A DNA stretch of 64,000 nt from Allobosea sp. LC85. GTDB taxonomy: Bacteria; Pseudomonadota; Alphaproteobacteria; Rhizobiales; Beijerinckiaceae. Where the stretch lies: NCBI RefSeq assembly GCF_000735605.1, contig NZ_JPKG01000052.1, positions 39,993 through 103,992 on the forward strand, read 5' to 3'. The notes under the pieces were generated by a model. That model was not told the DNA's origin and did no database searches. It was given only the letters and a program-made list of their open reading frames with translations. Numbering within the stretch: position 1 is the stretch's first letter; the number at the start of each line of letters is the position of its first letter. Below are positions 34,506 through 43,473 of the stretch, piece after piece. The position numbers and the translations under genes were made by a program.

Positions 34506-35948
34506 ATGCTGACGAAACGCGATCTGCTTGGCTCCGCTGCGATGGCCGCATTCGCCGCAGCGACGGCGAAGTCCACCCCGGTCTTTGCGCAGAACAAAGC
34601 CGAATGGCCCAACATGTTTGAAGCCAAGGACATCGCCGAGGCAGGGTTCATCTACGGCCTGCCTATCGTGATGAACTATGCCGTCATGCATGAATATGCG
34701 ATCGATCGCAGTTCCGGGCAGTTCAAGGCTCCGTTCAATCAGATCAAGAATGAACCTAACGTCTTCACCTACAAAGATACGGCAATCGTCACGCCGAACA
34801 GCGACACGCCCTATTCCTTCGTGTGGATGGATTTGCGGGCGGAGCCGGTGGTGCTTTCGGTGCCGGCGATCGACCCGAAGCGCTACTACTCGGTCATGCT
34901 CTGCGACGGCAATACCTACAATTACGGCTATATCGGTACCCGTGCCACAGGGAGCGAGGCCGGCGATTACATGGTGGTCGGGCCCGACTGGAAGGGTGAC
35001 ACCCCGGCGGGCATCAAGCAGGTGTTTCGTTCGAGCACAGAGTTTTCCCTCGCGGGCTATCGCACCCAGCTTTTCGGCCCGGATGATCTCGACAACGTCA
35101 AGAAGGTGCAGGCTGGCTACAAGGTGCAGATGCTCTCGGCCTATCTGAAGCAGACGCCGCCGCCGGCCGCGCCAACCATCGATTTCCCGAAGATCGACAA
35201 GGAACTCGTGAAGACCAACTTCTTCGATTATCTCGACTTCGCGCTGCAATTCGCGCCGGCGCAGGGTAATGAGAAGGAGATGCGCGCCAAGCTGGCACGC
35301 ATCGGCGTTGGGCCTGGCAAGACCTTCAACTTTAAGGACCTCTCTCTGGAGCATAAGCTGGAGATCGGCCTTGGCATGAAGGAAGGCCAGCGGAAGGTCG
35401 ACGAGGCCGTCGCCAATGTCGGCAAGGCGATCAATGGCTGGCGGGTTAGCGGTCTTCCGGGCGATAGCGCCCACTACAATGGCGACTGGTTGAAGCGTGC
35501 CGTCGCCGCTCAGGCCGGCATCTATGGTAATGACCCGGCGGAAGCGACCTATCCGTTCACGCGCGTTGACAGTGACGGCCAGACGCTCGACGGCGGCAAG
35601 CACAATTACACACTGACCTTCCCGGCGGGACAACTGCCACCGGTGAATTCGTTCTGGTCGCTGACGATGTATGACGGCAAGTCCCAACTCCTGATCGAAA
35701 ACCCGATCAACCGCTATCTGATTAACTCGCCCATGCTGCCCGCCATGAAGACCAACGCGGACGGGTCGCTGACGCTCTACATCCAAAACAAGTCTCCGGG
35801 TGCCGACAAGGAAGCTAACTGGCTGCCTGCTCCGAACGGGCCGATTTACTTGGTGATGCGCCTCTATTGGCCGAAGCCTACGCCGCCGTCGATCCTGCCG
35901 GCGGGCGAGGGGACATGGCAGCCACCGGGAATCAAGCGGGTATCGTAG
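34506..35948 (+). CDS. secreted DUF1254/DUF1214 protein
   Basis: A 480-residue protein with an N-terminal signal (residues 1-29, ending VFAQ). The DUF1254 domain spans about 45-190 (AGFIYGLPIVMNYAVMHEYA, TPNSDTPYSFVWMDLRAEP) and the DUF1214 domain about 350-470, with FPAGQLPPVNSFWSLTMYD. The family is periplasmic and widespread in soil bacteria; its biochemical function is not established. Two paralogues lie at 36204 and 44282. Ribosome site GGAAG at nine bases. Its upstream neighbour is a divergent AraC regulator. Confidence 0.85.
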   Translation: MLTKRDLLGSAAMAAFAAATAKSTPVFAQNKAEWPNMFEAKDIAEAGFIYGLPIVMNYAVMHEYAIDRSSGQFKAPFNQIKNEPNVFTYKDTAIVTPNSDTPYSFVWMDLRAEPVVLSVPAIDPKRYYSVMLCDGNTYNYGYIGTRATGSEAGDYMVVGPDWKGDTPAGIKQVFRSSTEFSLAGYRTQLFGPDDLDNVKKVQAGYKVQMLSAYLKQTPPPAAPTIDFPKIDKELVKTNFFDYLDFALQFAPAQGNEKEMRAKLARIGVGPGKTFNFKDLSLEHKLEIGLGMKEGQRKVDEAVANVGKAINGWRVSGLPGDSAHYNGDWLKRAVAAQAGIYGNDPAEATYPFTRVDSDGQTLDGGKHNYTLTFPAGQLPPVNSFWSLTMYDGKSQLLIENPINRYLINSPMLPAMKTNADGSLTLYIQNKSPGADKEANWLPAPNGPIYLVMRLYWPKPTPPSILPAGEGTWQPPGIKRVS

Positions 35949-36203
35949 ACGTGGAACGCATGCGCCGCGCCCGGCGCGGCGTACTTCCCATCCGTATCCC
36001 GATTTTCGACAGCCGTGCGGCTGCCAGCCGTATCCGCCTCGCTCTTGAGGCGCATGACAGGCAGCGGCGGCCATCGGCATCGTCAAACGGATGCCGGATG
36101 AAAAAGATCCTCACCGACGCGACCGCGGTGAGCAATGCGGTTGTGTGACCTTCTGAACAGTCGAACTGCACCTTCATCGTTCTGACAAAGACGGATCTAC
36201 GTC

Positions 36204-37826
36204 ATGAAATTTAGCCAGCGTAAGCTTCCCGCAATTGCAGGCGTCTTGGCCGCAACGCTCGCCGCCAGTGCAGGTTCAGCGTTCGCCCAGGCGCCGATAC
36301 CGCCGTCGCTCAGCACGCCCGACAAGGTCGAGTCGCGTCTCGGCCCGCTCGAATTCAAGGACGGCGTGCCAAGCAAGGCCACGGCGGAGAAACTCTACGA
36401 GAACCTCGACTTCACCTACGCTTATCGTGCCTTCATGGACAACCTGCGGGGCGTCAGCATTCATGCGCTGCGCAAGGGCATGCACGACATCGGCGTGAAG
36501 GACAACGAGGTGCTCGTCTTCTCGCAACTGATGGACGCCAAGTCGCTGTTCCTGACGGCCAACGCCGACACGATCTATGTCATGGGCTCGCTCGACCTGA
36601 CAAAGGGCCCGGTGGTGATCGAGACGCCGCCCAAGTTTCTCGGCGCGGTGCAGGACGCCTGGTTCCGCTGGGTCGTCGACCTCGGAGTCCCTGGCCCCGA
36701 TCGCGGAGAGGGCGGCAAGTATCTGATCGTGCCGCCGGACTACAAGGGTGAACTGCCGGATGGCGGCTTCTTCATCTCGCGCGCGCGCACAAACACCATC
36801 GTGTGGTTCGGCCGGTCGTTCCTGGAGAACCACGGCGATCCCAAGCCAGTGGTCGAAGGCATCCGGAAATCGACCAGGGTTTACGCCTACGAACCGGGCG
36901 GCGTCGGCACTCCGGTCGCCGAGTTCCTGGCGGGCAAGGCCAGGCTCGGTCGCGTCACGCCTCCGCCGCCGACCGTGTTCCACGAAGGCAGCGGCAAGGT
37001 GATGAACACCATCCCGCCGAACGACTGGGCATTTTACGAAATGCTCAACGAGATCGTGCAGCGGGAGCCGGCCACCTCGCTCGATCCGGAACTGATGGGA
37101 CCGATCGCCGCCATCGGGATCGTCAAAGGCAAGCCTTTCGCTCCCGACGCGCGCATGAAGAAGATCATGAGCGACGCGCTCGGGCTCGCCAACGCGACCT
37201 CCCGCACCCTGCTCATGAGTGCGCGCGATCCAAGCTGGTTCTACTATCCAAACTCGTCGTGGCAGAACTACCTGTTCGAGACCGGCTACGAGTTCGAGAC
37301 GCCCATTCCGTTGATCACGCGCGAGGGCGTCAAGCCCTTCCCGCCCACCGGCTATCGGACGATGGATGCGCGCTCGAACTTCTTCTACGGCGTGACCGGC
37401 ATCACGCCTGGCATGGCGATGCGCCTGCCCGGCATCGGCTCGACCTATCTTTGGAGTATGCTGGATGCGAACAAGCAAAACCTCGACGGAGCCAAGACTT
37501 ACACGGTGACCCTGCCCAAGGGGATCCCGGAGGCGAACTTCTGGTCGTTCACCGTGTACGACAACATGACGCGGTCGATGCTGGACACGCCGCAGCGCTT
37601 CCCGCGCGCTGGCAGCCAAAGCTACCCGTCGCCGGCGGCAGAACCGAACGCCGACGGTTCGACGACTGTCTATTTCAGCCCGACCCAGCCGGCCGGGGTG
37701 AAGCGCGGCAACTGGATCCAGACCATGCCAGGCAAAGGCTGGTTCACGGTCCTGCGCCTCTACAGCCCGCTCGAGCCGTTCTTCGCCAAGACCTGGCAGC
37801 CGAGCGAGATCGAGCTGATGAAGTAG
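36204..37826 (+). CDS. secreted DUF1254/DUF1214 protein, divergent paralogue
   Basis: A 540-residue protein with a Sec signal peptide (MKFSQRKLPAIAGVLAATLA; cleaved near AFAQ, residue 30). DUF1254-type segments include FLTANADTIYVMGSLDLTKG and the C-terminal half carries the DUF1214 pattern (LPKGIPEANFWSFTVYDNMT). It is longer than, and only distantly similar to, the copies at 34506 and 44282, so it represents a separate subgroup. It is followed at 64 bases by an HdeA-like gene, an arrangement echoed by the 44282 copy. Confidence 0.83.
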   Translation: MKFSQRKLPAIAGVLAATLAASAGSAFAQAPIPPSLSTPDKVESRLGPLEFKDGVPSKATAEKLYENLDFTYAYRAFMDNLRGVSIHALRKGMHDIGVKDNEVLVFSQLMDAKSLFLTANADTIYVMGSLDLTKGPVVIETPPKFLGAVQDAWFRWVVDLGVPGPDRGEGGKYLIVPPDYKGELPDGGFFISRARTNTIVWFGRSFLENHGDPKPVVEGIRKSTRVYAYEPGGVGTPVAEFLAGKARLGRVTPPPPTVFHEGSGKVMNTIPPNDWAFYEMLNEIVQREPATSLDPELMGPIAAIGIVKGKPFAPDARMKKIMSDALGLANATSRTLLMSARDPSWFYYPNSSWQNYLFETGYEFETPIPLITREGVKPFPPTGYRTMDARSNFFYGVTGITPGMAMRLPGIGSTYLWSMLDANKQNLDGAKTYTVTLPKGIPEANFWSFTVYDNMTRSMLDTPQRFPRAGSQSYPSPAAEPNADGSTTVYFSPTQPAGVKRGNWIQTMPGKGWFTVLRLYSPLEPFFAKTWQPSEIELMK

Positions 37827-37890
37827 TCATCGCCACAGGAAATCGATGGCACCTGTCCGCACCCCATACACTTCGAAAGTGGAGATCATC

Positions 37891-38247
37891 ATGTCCAGAA
37901 TTCTTGCCGCCATGGCGGTATCGGTCGTCTGCGCAGCCTCGTCAGCGGCGACGGCCCAGGTTCCGCTCACGAGCTATGTCGATGCCAACGGCTTCATCGA
38001 TGTTCAGGCCCTGACCTGCGCACAGCTGGCCGGGACCTTCCAGGAGGACGCCGATGCGCTGTCCGCATGGTATAGCGGCTGGTATAACGGCCTGGCCAAG
38101 AAGCATTTTCTCGACCTGAAGAAGGGCAAGGTCGTCGAGCACGAGGTCATCGTCTACTGCAAGGCCAATCCGAGCAAGAAGATCATCGAGGCACTTGCAG
38201 TCGTGTTCAAGGATGAGCGCGCCAAGCTGGGCATCCAGATGAAATAA
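37891..38247 (+). CDS. HdeA/HdeB-like periplasmic protein
   Basis: A 118-residue protein with a signal peptide (cleaved near TAQV, residue 23) and an HdeA/B-type mature domain: LTCAQLAGTFQEDADALSAW and the second cysteine in VIVYCKANP. C43 and C90 would form the fold's single disulfide. HdeA/B proteins of enterics are acid-activated periplasmic chaperones; most alphaproteobacterial members are uncharacterised. Start at the ATG giving MSRILAAMAV with GGAG upstream. Adjacent to two lipoproteins and an outer-membrane barrel, so an envelope role is likely. Confidence 0.75.
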   Translation: MSRILAAMAVSVVCAASSAATAQVPLTSYVDANGFIDVQALTCAQLAGTFQEDADALSAWYSGWYNGLAKKHFLDLKKGKVVEHEVIVYCKANPSKKIIEALAVVFKDERAKLGIQMK

Positions 38248-38403
38248 GCCCCTGCCGGTGGGTTCGCTGGCCGTGCCTGCTTTGCCGGCCGGCAGCAACC
38301 GGCCGAAAGCCGCCGAATGAGACCTGGCGGACGCACCGATGGGGCGTCCGCTTCCCTTAAATCAAGCTGGCAACCTCCAGAACCTCACTCAACAGGGGAC
38401 GTC

Positions 38404-38625
38404 ATGACCAGGTCTATCTTGGCTGGGATTGCATTATCGATCGGCCTCGTCCTTGCGGGCTGCCAGACGTCGCAATCACGGCAGGCGGAACTCGCCACGA
38501 TTTGCGCCGATCCCAACAACAGAGCGCCGAAGTCCGGCTACTGGTCGGAATGCCAGGCGCTCTATCCGTCATCGGACCAGGCGCTGCAGAAGGACTATCT
38601 GCTCGGCGCGGCCGTCGGCAATTGA
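38404..38625 (+). CDS. small lipoprotein
   Basis: A 73-residue protein with a lipoprotein signal ending in the lipobox LAGC (cysteine 19). The mature peptide of 55 residues has two further Cys (ICADPN, SECQALYP) that may pair. AGGGGA precedes the ATG. No family recognised. Lies between the HdeA-like gene and a second lipoprotein gene in the same direction. Confidence 0.65.
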   Translation: MTRSILAGIALSIGLVLAGCQTSQSRQAELATICADPNNRAPKSGYWSECQALYPSSDQALQKDYLLGAAVGN

Positions 38626-38736
38626 GGCCTCGCCGGAATTCCCCCTCGCCACTGTGACCCGGGACGTTCGCGGCAAGCGCCGTTGCTTGGCCGCCGCCCA
38701 ACTGGTCCTAAGTCGAACCCCTCTCTGGAGAATGTC

Positions 38737-39132
38737 ATGACATCGCGCGTCGTCACTGCCCTTGCGATCTCGCTCGGGCTGGCCCTGGCCGGCTGCCAGT
38801 CCGCGCCCCAGGCCGTGCAGCAGAAGGAAGACCAGCTCTCGGCGGCCGGCTTCGTGCCACAGCCCGCGAACACGCCGCAGCGCATTGCGGCGATGAAGAA
38901 GCTACCCCCCAACAAGTTCGTTCAACAGGCGCAAAACGCGCAGATCGTCTATGTCTACGCCGATCCGGTCGTCTGCCAATGCGTCTATTTCGGCAACCAG
39001 GCGGCTTACGCCCAGTTTCGCCAGATGGTCTTCGCGCAGAAACTGGCCGACGAGCGCCAGATGACGGCGATGATGAATCAGGACGCCTTCGATTTCGGGC
39101 CCTGGGGTGGGCCAGGACCCTTCATGTACTGA
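38737..39132 (+). CDS. lipoprotein of unknown function
   Basis: A 131-residue lipoprotein, lipobox LAGC at residues 17-20. The mature part contains NAQIVYVYADPVVCQCVYFG, with a CxC pair, then a helical segment and a Gly/Pro/Phe-rich tail. GGAG precedes the ATG at 38737. Not recognised as a known family; the CxC could bind metal or form a disulfide. Confidence 0.65.
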   Translation: MTSRVVTALAISLGLALAGCQSAPQAVQQKEDQLSAAGFVPQPANTPQRIAAMKKLPPNKFVQQAQNAQIVYVYADPVVCQCVYFGNQAAYAQFRQMVFAQKLADERQMTAMMNQDAFDFGPWGGPGPFMY

Positions 39133-39245
39133 ATCGATATCGCGCTTCAAAAGAAGAAGGCCTGAGTTCCGTGCACGTGTTGGTCTGTATGAATTTGCAG
39201 GCCAATACGCGCAATCGCTTTGCTATTAATGAGGGGTTTTTAGAG

Positions 39246-39971
39246 ATGTCTACCTTATCTACCGGTTTTGGCGCCGGACTTGCTTTCGCACTATTCTCGA
39301 TCGGCGCGCAGGCCGCCGACCTGCCGTCGCGGCGGATCGCACCTGCCATTCCCTTGGCGCCTGCCTTCACGTGGACCGGTTTCTATGTCGGCGCCCAAGC
39401 CGGTTGGACGCAGACCAGAACCGAACTGACGCCCGGCGCCGCGATCGCCGGTCGGACCGCCATTGCGTCCTTGCCGAGCCTGAACAGGGACGGCGCCACG
39501 GTCGGTCTGCTGCTGGGCTACAACTACCAGATTGGCCAGCTTGTCCTCGGTGGCGAGATCGACGGCGCTGCCCTCATCACCGGCAAGCAGCGGTTCACCG
39601 CGCTGACCGGCGACATTATCACCGCCCATACCAACTGGGTCGGCTCGGCCAGGCTGCGTGTCGGTTATGCCTTCGACCGGTTCATGGTCTACGCAACCGG
39701 CGGCCTCGCCTTGGCCGCGCCCAAGTCGACGGTGACGGGCACGGGCTATTCCTTTGGCGCGGGCGACAGCACCCGTGTCGGCTGGACGCTCGGTGCCGGC
39801 GCCGAATACGCGATCACGAACAACTGGATCGCCGGCCTGGAGTATCGCTACTCTCAGTTCGAGGAGAATACCTACGCCTACCCGGTTGGCGTCGGCGGGC
39901 TCGGGATCGTCGGTTTCAAGCAGCAATTGAGCACCAATCAGGTTGTCGGGCGGCTGCTCTACAAGTTCTGA
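39246..39971 (+). CDS. Omp25/RopB-type outer-membrane beta-barrel protein
   Basis: A 241-residue protein with a signal peptide cleaved after AQA (residue 23) and the mature start ADLPSR. FTWTGFYVGAQAGW is the family hallmark, and the sequence continues as alternating amphipathic strands to a terminal phenylalanine (VVGRLLYKF), as needed for BAM-dependent insertion. These 8-stranded barrels are abundant in Rhizobiales (Omp25, RopB) and affect envelope stability and host interactions. Start at 39246 with a TTAGAG site upstream. Confidence 0.82.
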   Translation: MSTLSTGFGAGLAFALFSIGAQAADLPSRRIAPAIPLAPAFTWTGFYVGAQAGWTQTRTELTPGAAIAGRTAIASLPSLNRDGATVGLLLGYNYQIGQLVLGGEIDGAALITGKQRFTALTGDIITAHTNWVGSARLRVGYAFDRFMVYATGGLALAAPKSTVTGTGYSFGAGDSTRVGWTLGAGAEYAITNNWIAGLEYRYSQFEENTYAYPVGVGGLGIVGFKQQLSTNQVVGRLLYKF

Positions 39972-40054
39972 TCCTCTCCTGATCCTCTCGGACGGGCTGC
40001 GAGCAGGTCGTCCGAGAGCCATCCCATCCTTCCGTTACGACAAGGGGCTACGAC

Positions 40055-40276
40055 ATGAAATATGCAATCTTCGGCTTTGGAGCCCTGGCCTTGGCGGCTG
40101 CGCTGGCTCCGACGGAGGCCAGCGCCGTGGTTTGCGCACGCGGGGTCGTGCGGGCTGGCTGTGCGGGGCCGAATGGTGCGGTCGCGGTGCGTCGCCCGGT
40201 CGCGCCGCGCGCCGTGGTCGTCGCGCCCGCGCGACGCGGCTGCACGATCATCAACGGCAGGCGCGTCTGTCGCTGA
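40055..40276 (+). CDS. 73-residue secreted Cys/Arg-rich peptide, copy 1
   Basis: MKYAIFGFGALALAAALAPT is a signal peptide cleaved near EASA (residue 24). The mature 49 residues contain VVCARGVVRAGCAGPNGAV, an Arg/Val/Ala/Pro stretch and RRGCTIINGRRVCR: four Cys and many Arg. A paralogue at 46040-46261 is identical at the VVCARGVVRAGCAGP core and at the NGRRVCR end. I do not recognise a family; two disulfides and a basic periplasmic or surface peptide are inferred. Confidence 0.65.
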   Translation: MKYAIFGFGALALAAALAPTEASAVVCARGVVRAGCAGPNGAVAVRRPVAPRAVVVAPARRGCTIINGRRVCR

Positions 40277-40379
40277 TCGCGGCAGTGACGCCGAAGCGCA
40301 TTCCGGGATCCACGTCCAGGGCCGTATCTTGCCCGGAATGGCGGGCAGGGCCCTGATCAGAGCGTTCCCCGAACACATT

Positions 40380-40418
40380 GGATCATCGGACCGGATATCG
40401 TATCCGGTCCGATGATCC
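40380..40418. repeat. dispersed palindrome A, copy 1
   Basis: GGATCATCGGACCGGATA (40380-40397) pairs perfectly with TATCCGGTCCGATGATCC (40401-40418) around TCG. The same palindrome is at 55500-55538 and 63383-63423. The surrounding 380-base gap (40277-40656) holds only this and repeat B copy 2; no gene is supported there. Confidence 0.85.
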
Positions 40419-40451
40419 AGCCTCCTGTGTTTGCATCGGCTTGCTGTGATT

Positions 40452-40498
40452 GCATCGGCTTGCCTGAAAACCGCAATCCACTTTTCAGGCCGATGCTC
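40452..40498 (-). repeat. dispersed repeat B, copy 2
   Basis: Reverse-oriented copy: GAAAACCGCAATCCACTTTT within a frame of GCATCGG and CCGATGC inverted ends. It stands 34 bases from palindrome A, as also seen near 55.5 kb where the two families are 17 bases apart. Confidence 0.75.
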
Positions 40499-40656
40499 TC
40501 GTGTCCGGGACGGATCGTGGGCGGAAGCAGGCCAACCCCAGTGGCAAGGCCTGCTTCAGGGCGATGCCCCGAAGCAGGCTGGCCGCGTGAGGGTGATCCA
40601 CCAAGGGGGCCGACCGGCGCCGACATTCGGTTGCTTCTGTCGCTTCAGCGAGAGGG

Positions 40657-41103
40657 TCAGCCCTGCGACGGCTTCCAGCCGGCCGCTGGAATGACGTTGA
40701 TCATCCACGGGATGCCGAACTTGTCGACGAGCGAGCCGAAGCCGGGCGACCAGAACGTCTCGCCGAACGGCATGACCGCCTTGCCGCCTTCAGACAGTTG
40801 CTCGAACCAGCGCTGGCCCTGGGCCTTGTCCTCGGTGTGCAGGGTGACGTCGAAGCCGTTCTTGGGCTTTTCGATGTTGGGAGCCCATTTGACATCCATG
40901 TCGGCGCCCATCAACGCCTGGTCGCCGGCCTCGAGCCAGCAATGCATCAGCCAGGTCTTGTACTTCTCGTCGGTGATCGGCATGCCCGCCGGCGCGTCGC
41001 CATAGGGGATGGCGGCCGTGATCTTTCCGCCCAGGACCTTGGCATAGAACTCGAACGCCTCGCGGCACTGGCCCTGGAAGCTCAAGCTGGTCACGATCTT
41101 CAT
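40657..41103 (-). CDS. VOC-family (PhnB/glyoxalase-like) protein
   Basis: A 148-residue protein of the vicinal oxygen chelate superfamily, PhnB-type subgroup: MKIVTSLSFQGQCREAFEFY at the N-terminus, then YGDAPAGMP and a C-terminal FGETFWSPGFGSLVDKFGIP, the conserved PhnB-like end. These small dimers are often annotated as glyoxalase or bleomycin-resistance relatives; the reaction is unknown. AAGGAGACGACC precedes the ATG. No operon partner. Confidence 0.8.
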   Translation of the reverse strand: MKIVTSLSFQGQCREAFEFYAKVLGGKITAAIPYGDAPAGMPITDEKYKTWLMHCWLEAGDQALMGADMDVKWAPNIEKPKNGFDVTLHTEDKAQGQRWFEQLSEGGKAVMPFGETFWSPGFGSLVDKFGIPWMINVIPAAGWKPSQG

Positions 41104-41506
41104 GGTCGTCTCCTTTCTGATCGAAACGTCGACGCGCGTCAGGCGAGTTCGAGTTGCCAGGACACATCGAGGCCATCGGCGACCCCGCCTAAGCGCTTGC
41201 TGAAACCGCAATCTCCCCGCAGCATCAGCGTCTTGCCGCCGACCGACTGGTCGCCGAAGTGCCGCTCCTGCACCTCGTCCGACGCGCCGTCGGGGCAACC
41301 TAGACGATTGACGGGCGCGCAGCCTAGTTCGGATTTGCCATGGCATACCGGACGTCCGGCAACGAACTCCTGATCCGCAACGTGTTGGCTGCCGGCCGGA
41401 CCGCGAGTTCTCGCCGCCTCCCGAGCCTCTCTCTCATCGGCCGGCAGTGTTCGGAGGTTGGACCCTGCGCCGTGGCTCAGGCCGTGACGGCGCCAGGGGC
41501 GGGGTC
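41104..41506. other. intergenic region without a supported gene
   Basis: About 400 bases between two minus-strand genes. A minus-strand open frame covers most of it (41139-41510) but it has no ribosome site, no recognised domain, and its product is low in hydrophobic periodicity. No repeat or palindrome stands out. Confidence 0.4.
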
Positions 41507-42013
41507 TCAATCAACACGCTTGGCGATCGAATCCTTGTCGCGCCGCGGATTGCCCCGTTCCGGCTGTTGCTGCGACGGCCACACCGCCTGGAACATGGCA
41601 AACATGAACGCCGTGGTCAGGCCAAACAGAAGCACTCCGGCGAGGGATTGCAGGACACCCATCATTTGCCAGTGAGCCGGCAAGGAAACGTTCCCGACCC
41701 CGAAGCCGGTCATCGCGCCGAGCGAATAGAGCATCGCGGACTTGCTGTCCGGAATCGCGCCGAGTGCAAGATATGCGACGGCCCAGGTGATCGCCTCCAG
41801 GCCATGCAGCACGACGATCAGCAGCACGGAGACGCTCATGACTTCGGCAAACCGGATCATGAAACGGCGGCGAGCCGTCGTCTCCCGCAAGAGGACGGTG
41901 AACGCGTCGTAGATGAAGGCAAGGCCGAAGACGTGAATGATGACATTCAACAGGATGAGCGGCAGGCTCCAGGCCCAGTCCGTCCCCCATGGGGTTGCAT
42001 CGAGTACATCCAT
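41507..42013 (-). CDS. two-helix ion-channel-like membrane protein with variant filter
   Basis: A 168-residue membrane protein with about four hydrophobic segments. The last two flank YSLGAMTGFGVGN followed by VSLPAHWQMMG, the arrangement of the pore helix, filter and post-filter loop of 2TM potassium channels (T-x-x-GYGD). Here the filter reads GVGN instead of GYGD. An acidic/basic cytosolic tail follows. I chose the ATG at 42013, because the longer frame starts in low-complexity sequence. Family assignment is moderate; selectivity cannot be predicted and the change may alter it. Confidence 0.55.
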   Translation of the reverse strand: MDVLDATPWGTDWAWSLPLILLNVIIHVFGLAFIYDAFTVLLRETTARRRFMIRFAEVMSVSVLLIVVLHGLEAITWAVAYLALGAIPDSKSAMLYSLGAMTGFGVGNVSLPAHWQMMGVLQSLAGVLLFGLTTAFMFAMFQAVWPSQQQPERGNPRRDKDSIAKRVD

Positions 42014-42191
42014 ATCACCACCCTGTGAGGCCCGGATTTTGGCGAAGCCCGGATTTCGCAAGCTGTCCAACGCCGCGCCATGCGGCGGCATCACGCTGCT
42101 TGCTCCCCATCCAATAGCCGGCTTGCGTCGGGGAGAATTGTCATTTCGCGCCAATCGAGAACCGACGCGTCTCTCGACGCGAGGGGCAGGT

Positions 42192-43193
42192 TTATTGCGA
42201 TCTCCACTGGTTGCGGAATTGCCGCGGTGTCACACCGGAGATCCGACGGAAGGCGCGGGTAAAATGCGCAGGGTCCGTGTAGCCGGACGAGAAAGCGATC
42301 TCGATAATCTTGACGTCCGTCTCGCGCAGGTATTTTGCGGCGTTTTCAAACCGGGCCGCGCCGAGCAAGTCGGAATATGTGAGGCCCGCGTCCGAGAGCT
42401 TGCGTTGAAGGCTTCTGACGCTGGTGCCGGCCATCTCCGCGATTTCAGCGACGGTCGGGGGGCCTTCATCCAGGTATGATGGCAACATCAGTTTGAGCGT
42501 GGCGATGATTCCATTGCCGGCCGGCCGAGCGTCATCACCGGACGGATCGGGCAGCACTTCATTGGCAAGGTTGGGCAGGCTCAAAAGCGAGATGGGCACA
42601 TCGATCCAGGACGCCTCTTGCCCAGACAGGAAGCGCGTATTCGGCCAGAAGGACTGAGGCTCCGGGCCAGGCGTATACCGGGCTTCAAAGGCTATCGTCT
42701 TCGGAACCCAGCTCGATCCGGCAAACTGTCGAACAATGTGGATGGGAAAGATGAGCTGAAGCCATTGTGAGTGTTCAAGATGCGCCATTCCGGCGGTCCC
42801 GGTGAGCTTGCTGCAAATCCTGACGTGATCATCCCGACGCTCGAGCCACATGCTCAAGACTGTATCTTCAAGGGTCGCCCATTTGCATGTCTGCTGTAAC
42901 GCGGTGAACAAGGTCGGCGAGCACCCGATCAGGAGCCGGATCCTTTCGCTGAGGTGGCAAAACTGCAGCCGTCTTGCGGCTTGAAACCCGAAATCCGTGA
43001 TACCTTGCGACCTCTGCGCCGCTTCCGCGAAGTGTATGGCCGGCATTATCGGCAAGAAGTGATCGGCCTTTTCCTCAAGGGATGTCGGCAGGCGAAATTT
43101 GGTCAGAAGTGACGCGGTCGGAGCGCCGATCTCGTCGTGGATACCGGCGAAGGGAATGAGGAATTGGCAACGGGTGAGAGGAATTCCGTCCAT
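42192..43193 (-). CDS. AraC-family regulator
   Basis: A 333-residue protein with a N-terminal ligand domain (1-215) and C-terminal helix-turn-helix pair (about 235-333): PPTVAEIAEMAGTSVRSLQR, then IIEIAFSSGYTDPAHFTRAF and GVTPRQFR. Start set at the ATG giving MDGIPLTRC; a longer frame adds 53 residues upstream without support. It lies divergent from the AraC fragment at 43474 and near the third DUF1254 gene, which it may control. Confidence 0.8.
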   Translation of the reverse strand: MDGIPLTRCQFLIPFAGIHDEIGAPTASLLTKFRLPTSLEEKADHFLPIMPAIHFAEAAQRSQGITDFGFQAARRLQFCHLSERIRLLIGCSPTLFTALQQTCKWATLEDTVLSMWLERRDDHVRICSKLTGTAGMAHLEHSQWLQLIFPIHIVRQFAGSSWVPKTIAFEARYTPGPEPQSFWPNTRFLSGQEASWIDVPISLLSLPNLANEVLPDPSGDDARPAGNGIIATLKLMLPSYLDEGPPTVAEIAEMAGTSVRSLQRKLSDAGLTYSDLLGAARFENAAKYLRETDVKIIEIAFSSGYTDPAHFTRAFRRISGVTPRQFRNQWRSQ

Positions 43194-43473
43194 ATTGCTT
43201 GCCCCCCGGCTGCGGGAGAGAGTGGTTCGCTGATCCCCGGCCATTCCTCGGCATTGTGGTTTCACCGAAATAACGGGTAGGCAGCAGGCTCTCAACGACG
43301 CGCTTGCGCTTCTGTATGTTGCGTTTCGGCTCGGATGCTTCGCCCTGGTCATCTCCAGGCGATGCTCGTTTCGGGTTAATTTTGGCGGCTGATGGCCAGA
43401 CCGTCGATATTTTCGGTCATTGAATAGAGGACTTGTTTGAACCGCGAGGCAAAGGCTTCGACCTTTTCACAAC

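Noticed and set aside
40380..40498. Palindrome cluster as a CRISPR or insertion-sequence end
   Set aside because: No regularly spaced direct repeats with spacers and no transposase; the elements are single palindromes dispersed between genes.
41139..41510. A 123-codon minus-strand frame between the VOC gene and the channel-like gene
   Set aside because: No ribosome site, no domain and composition like other non-coding frames here.
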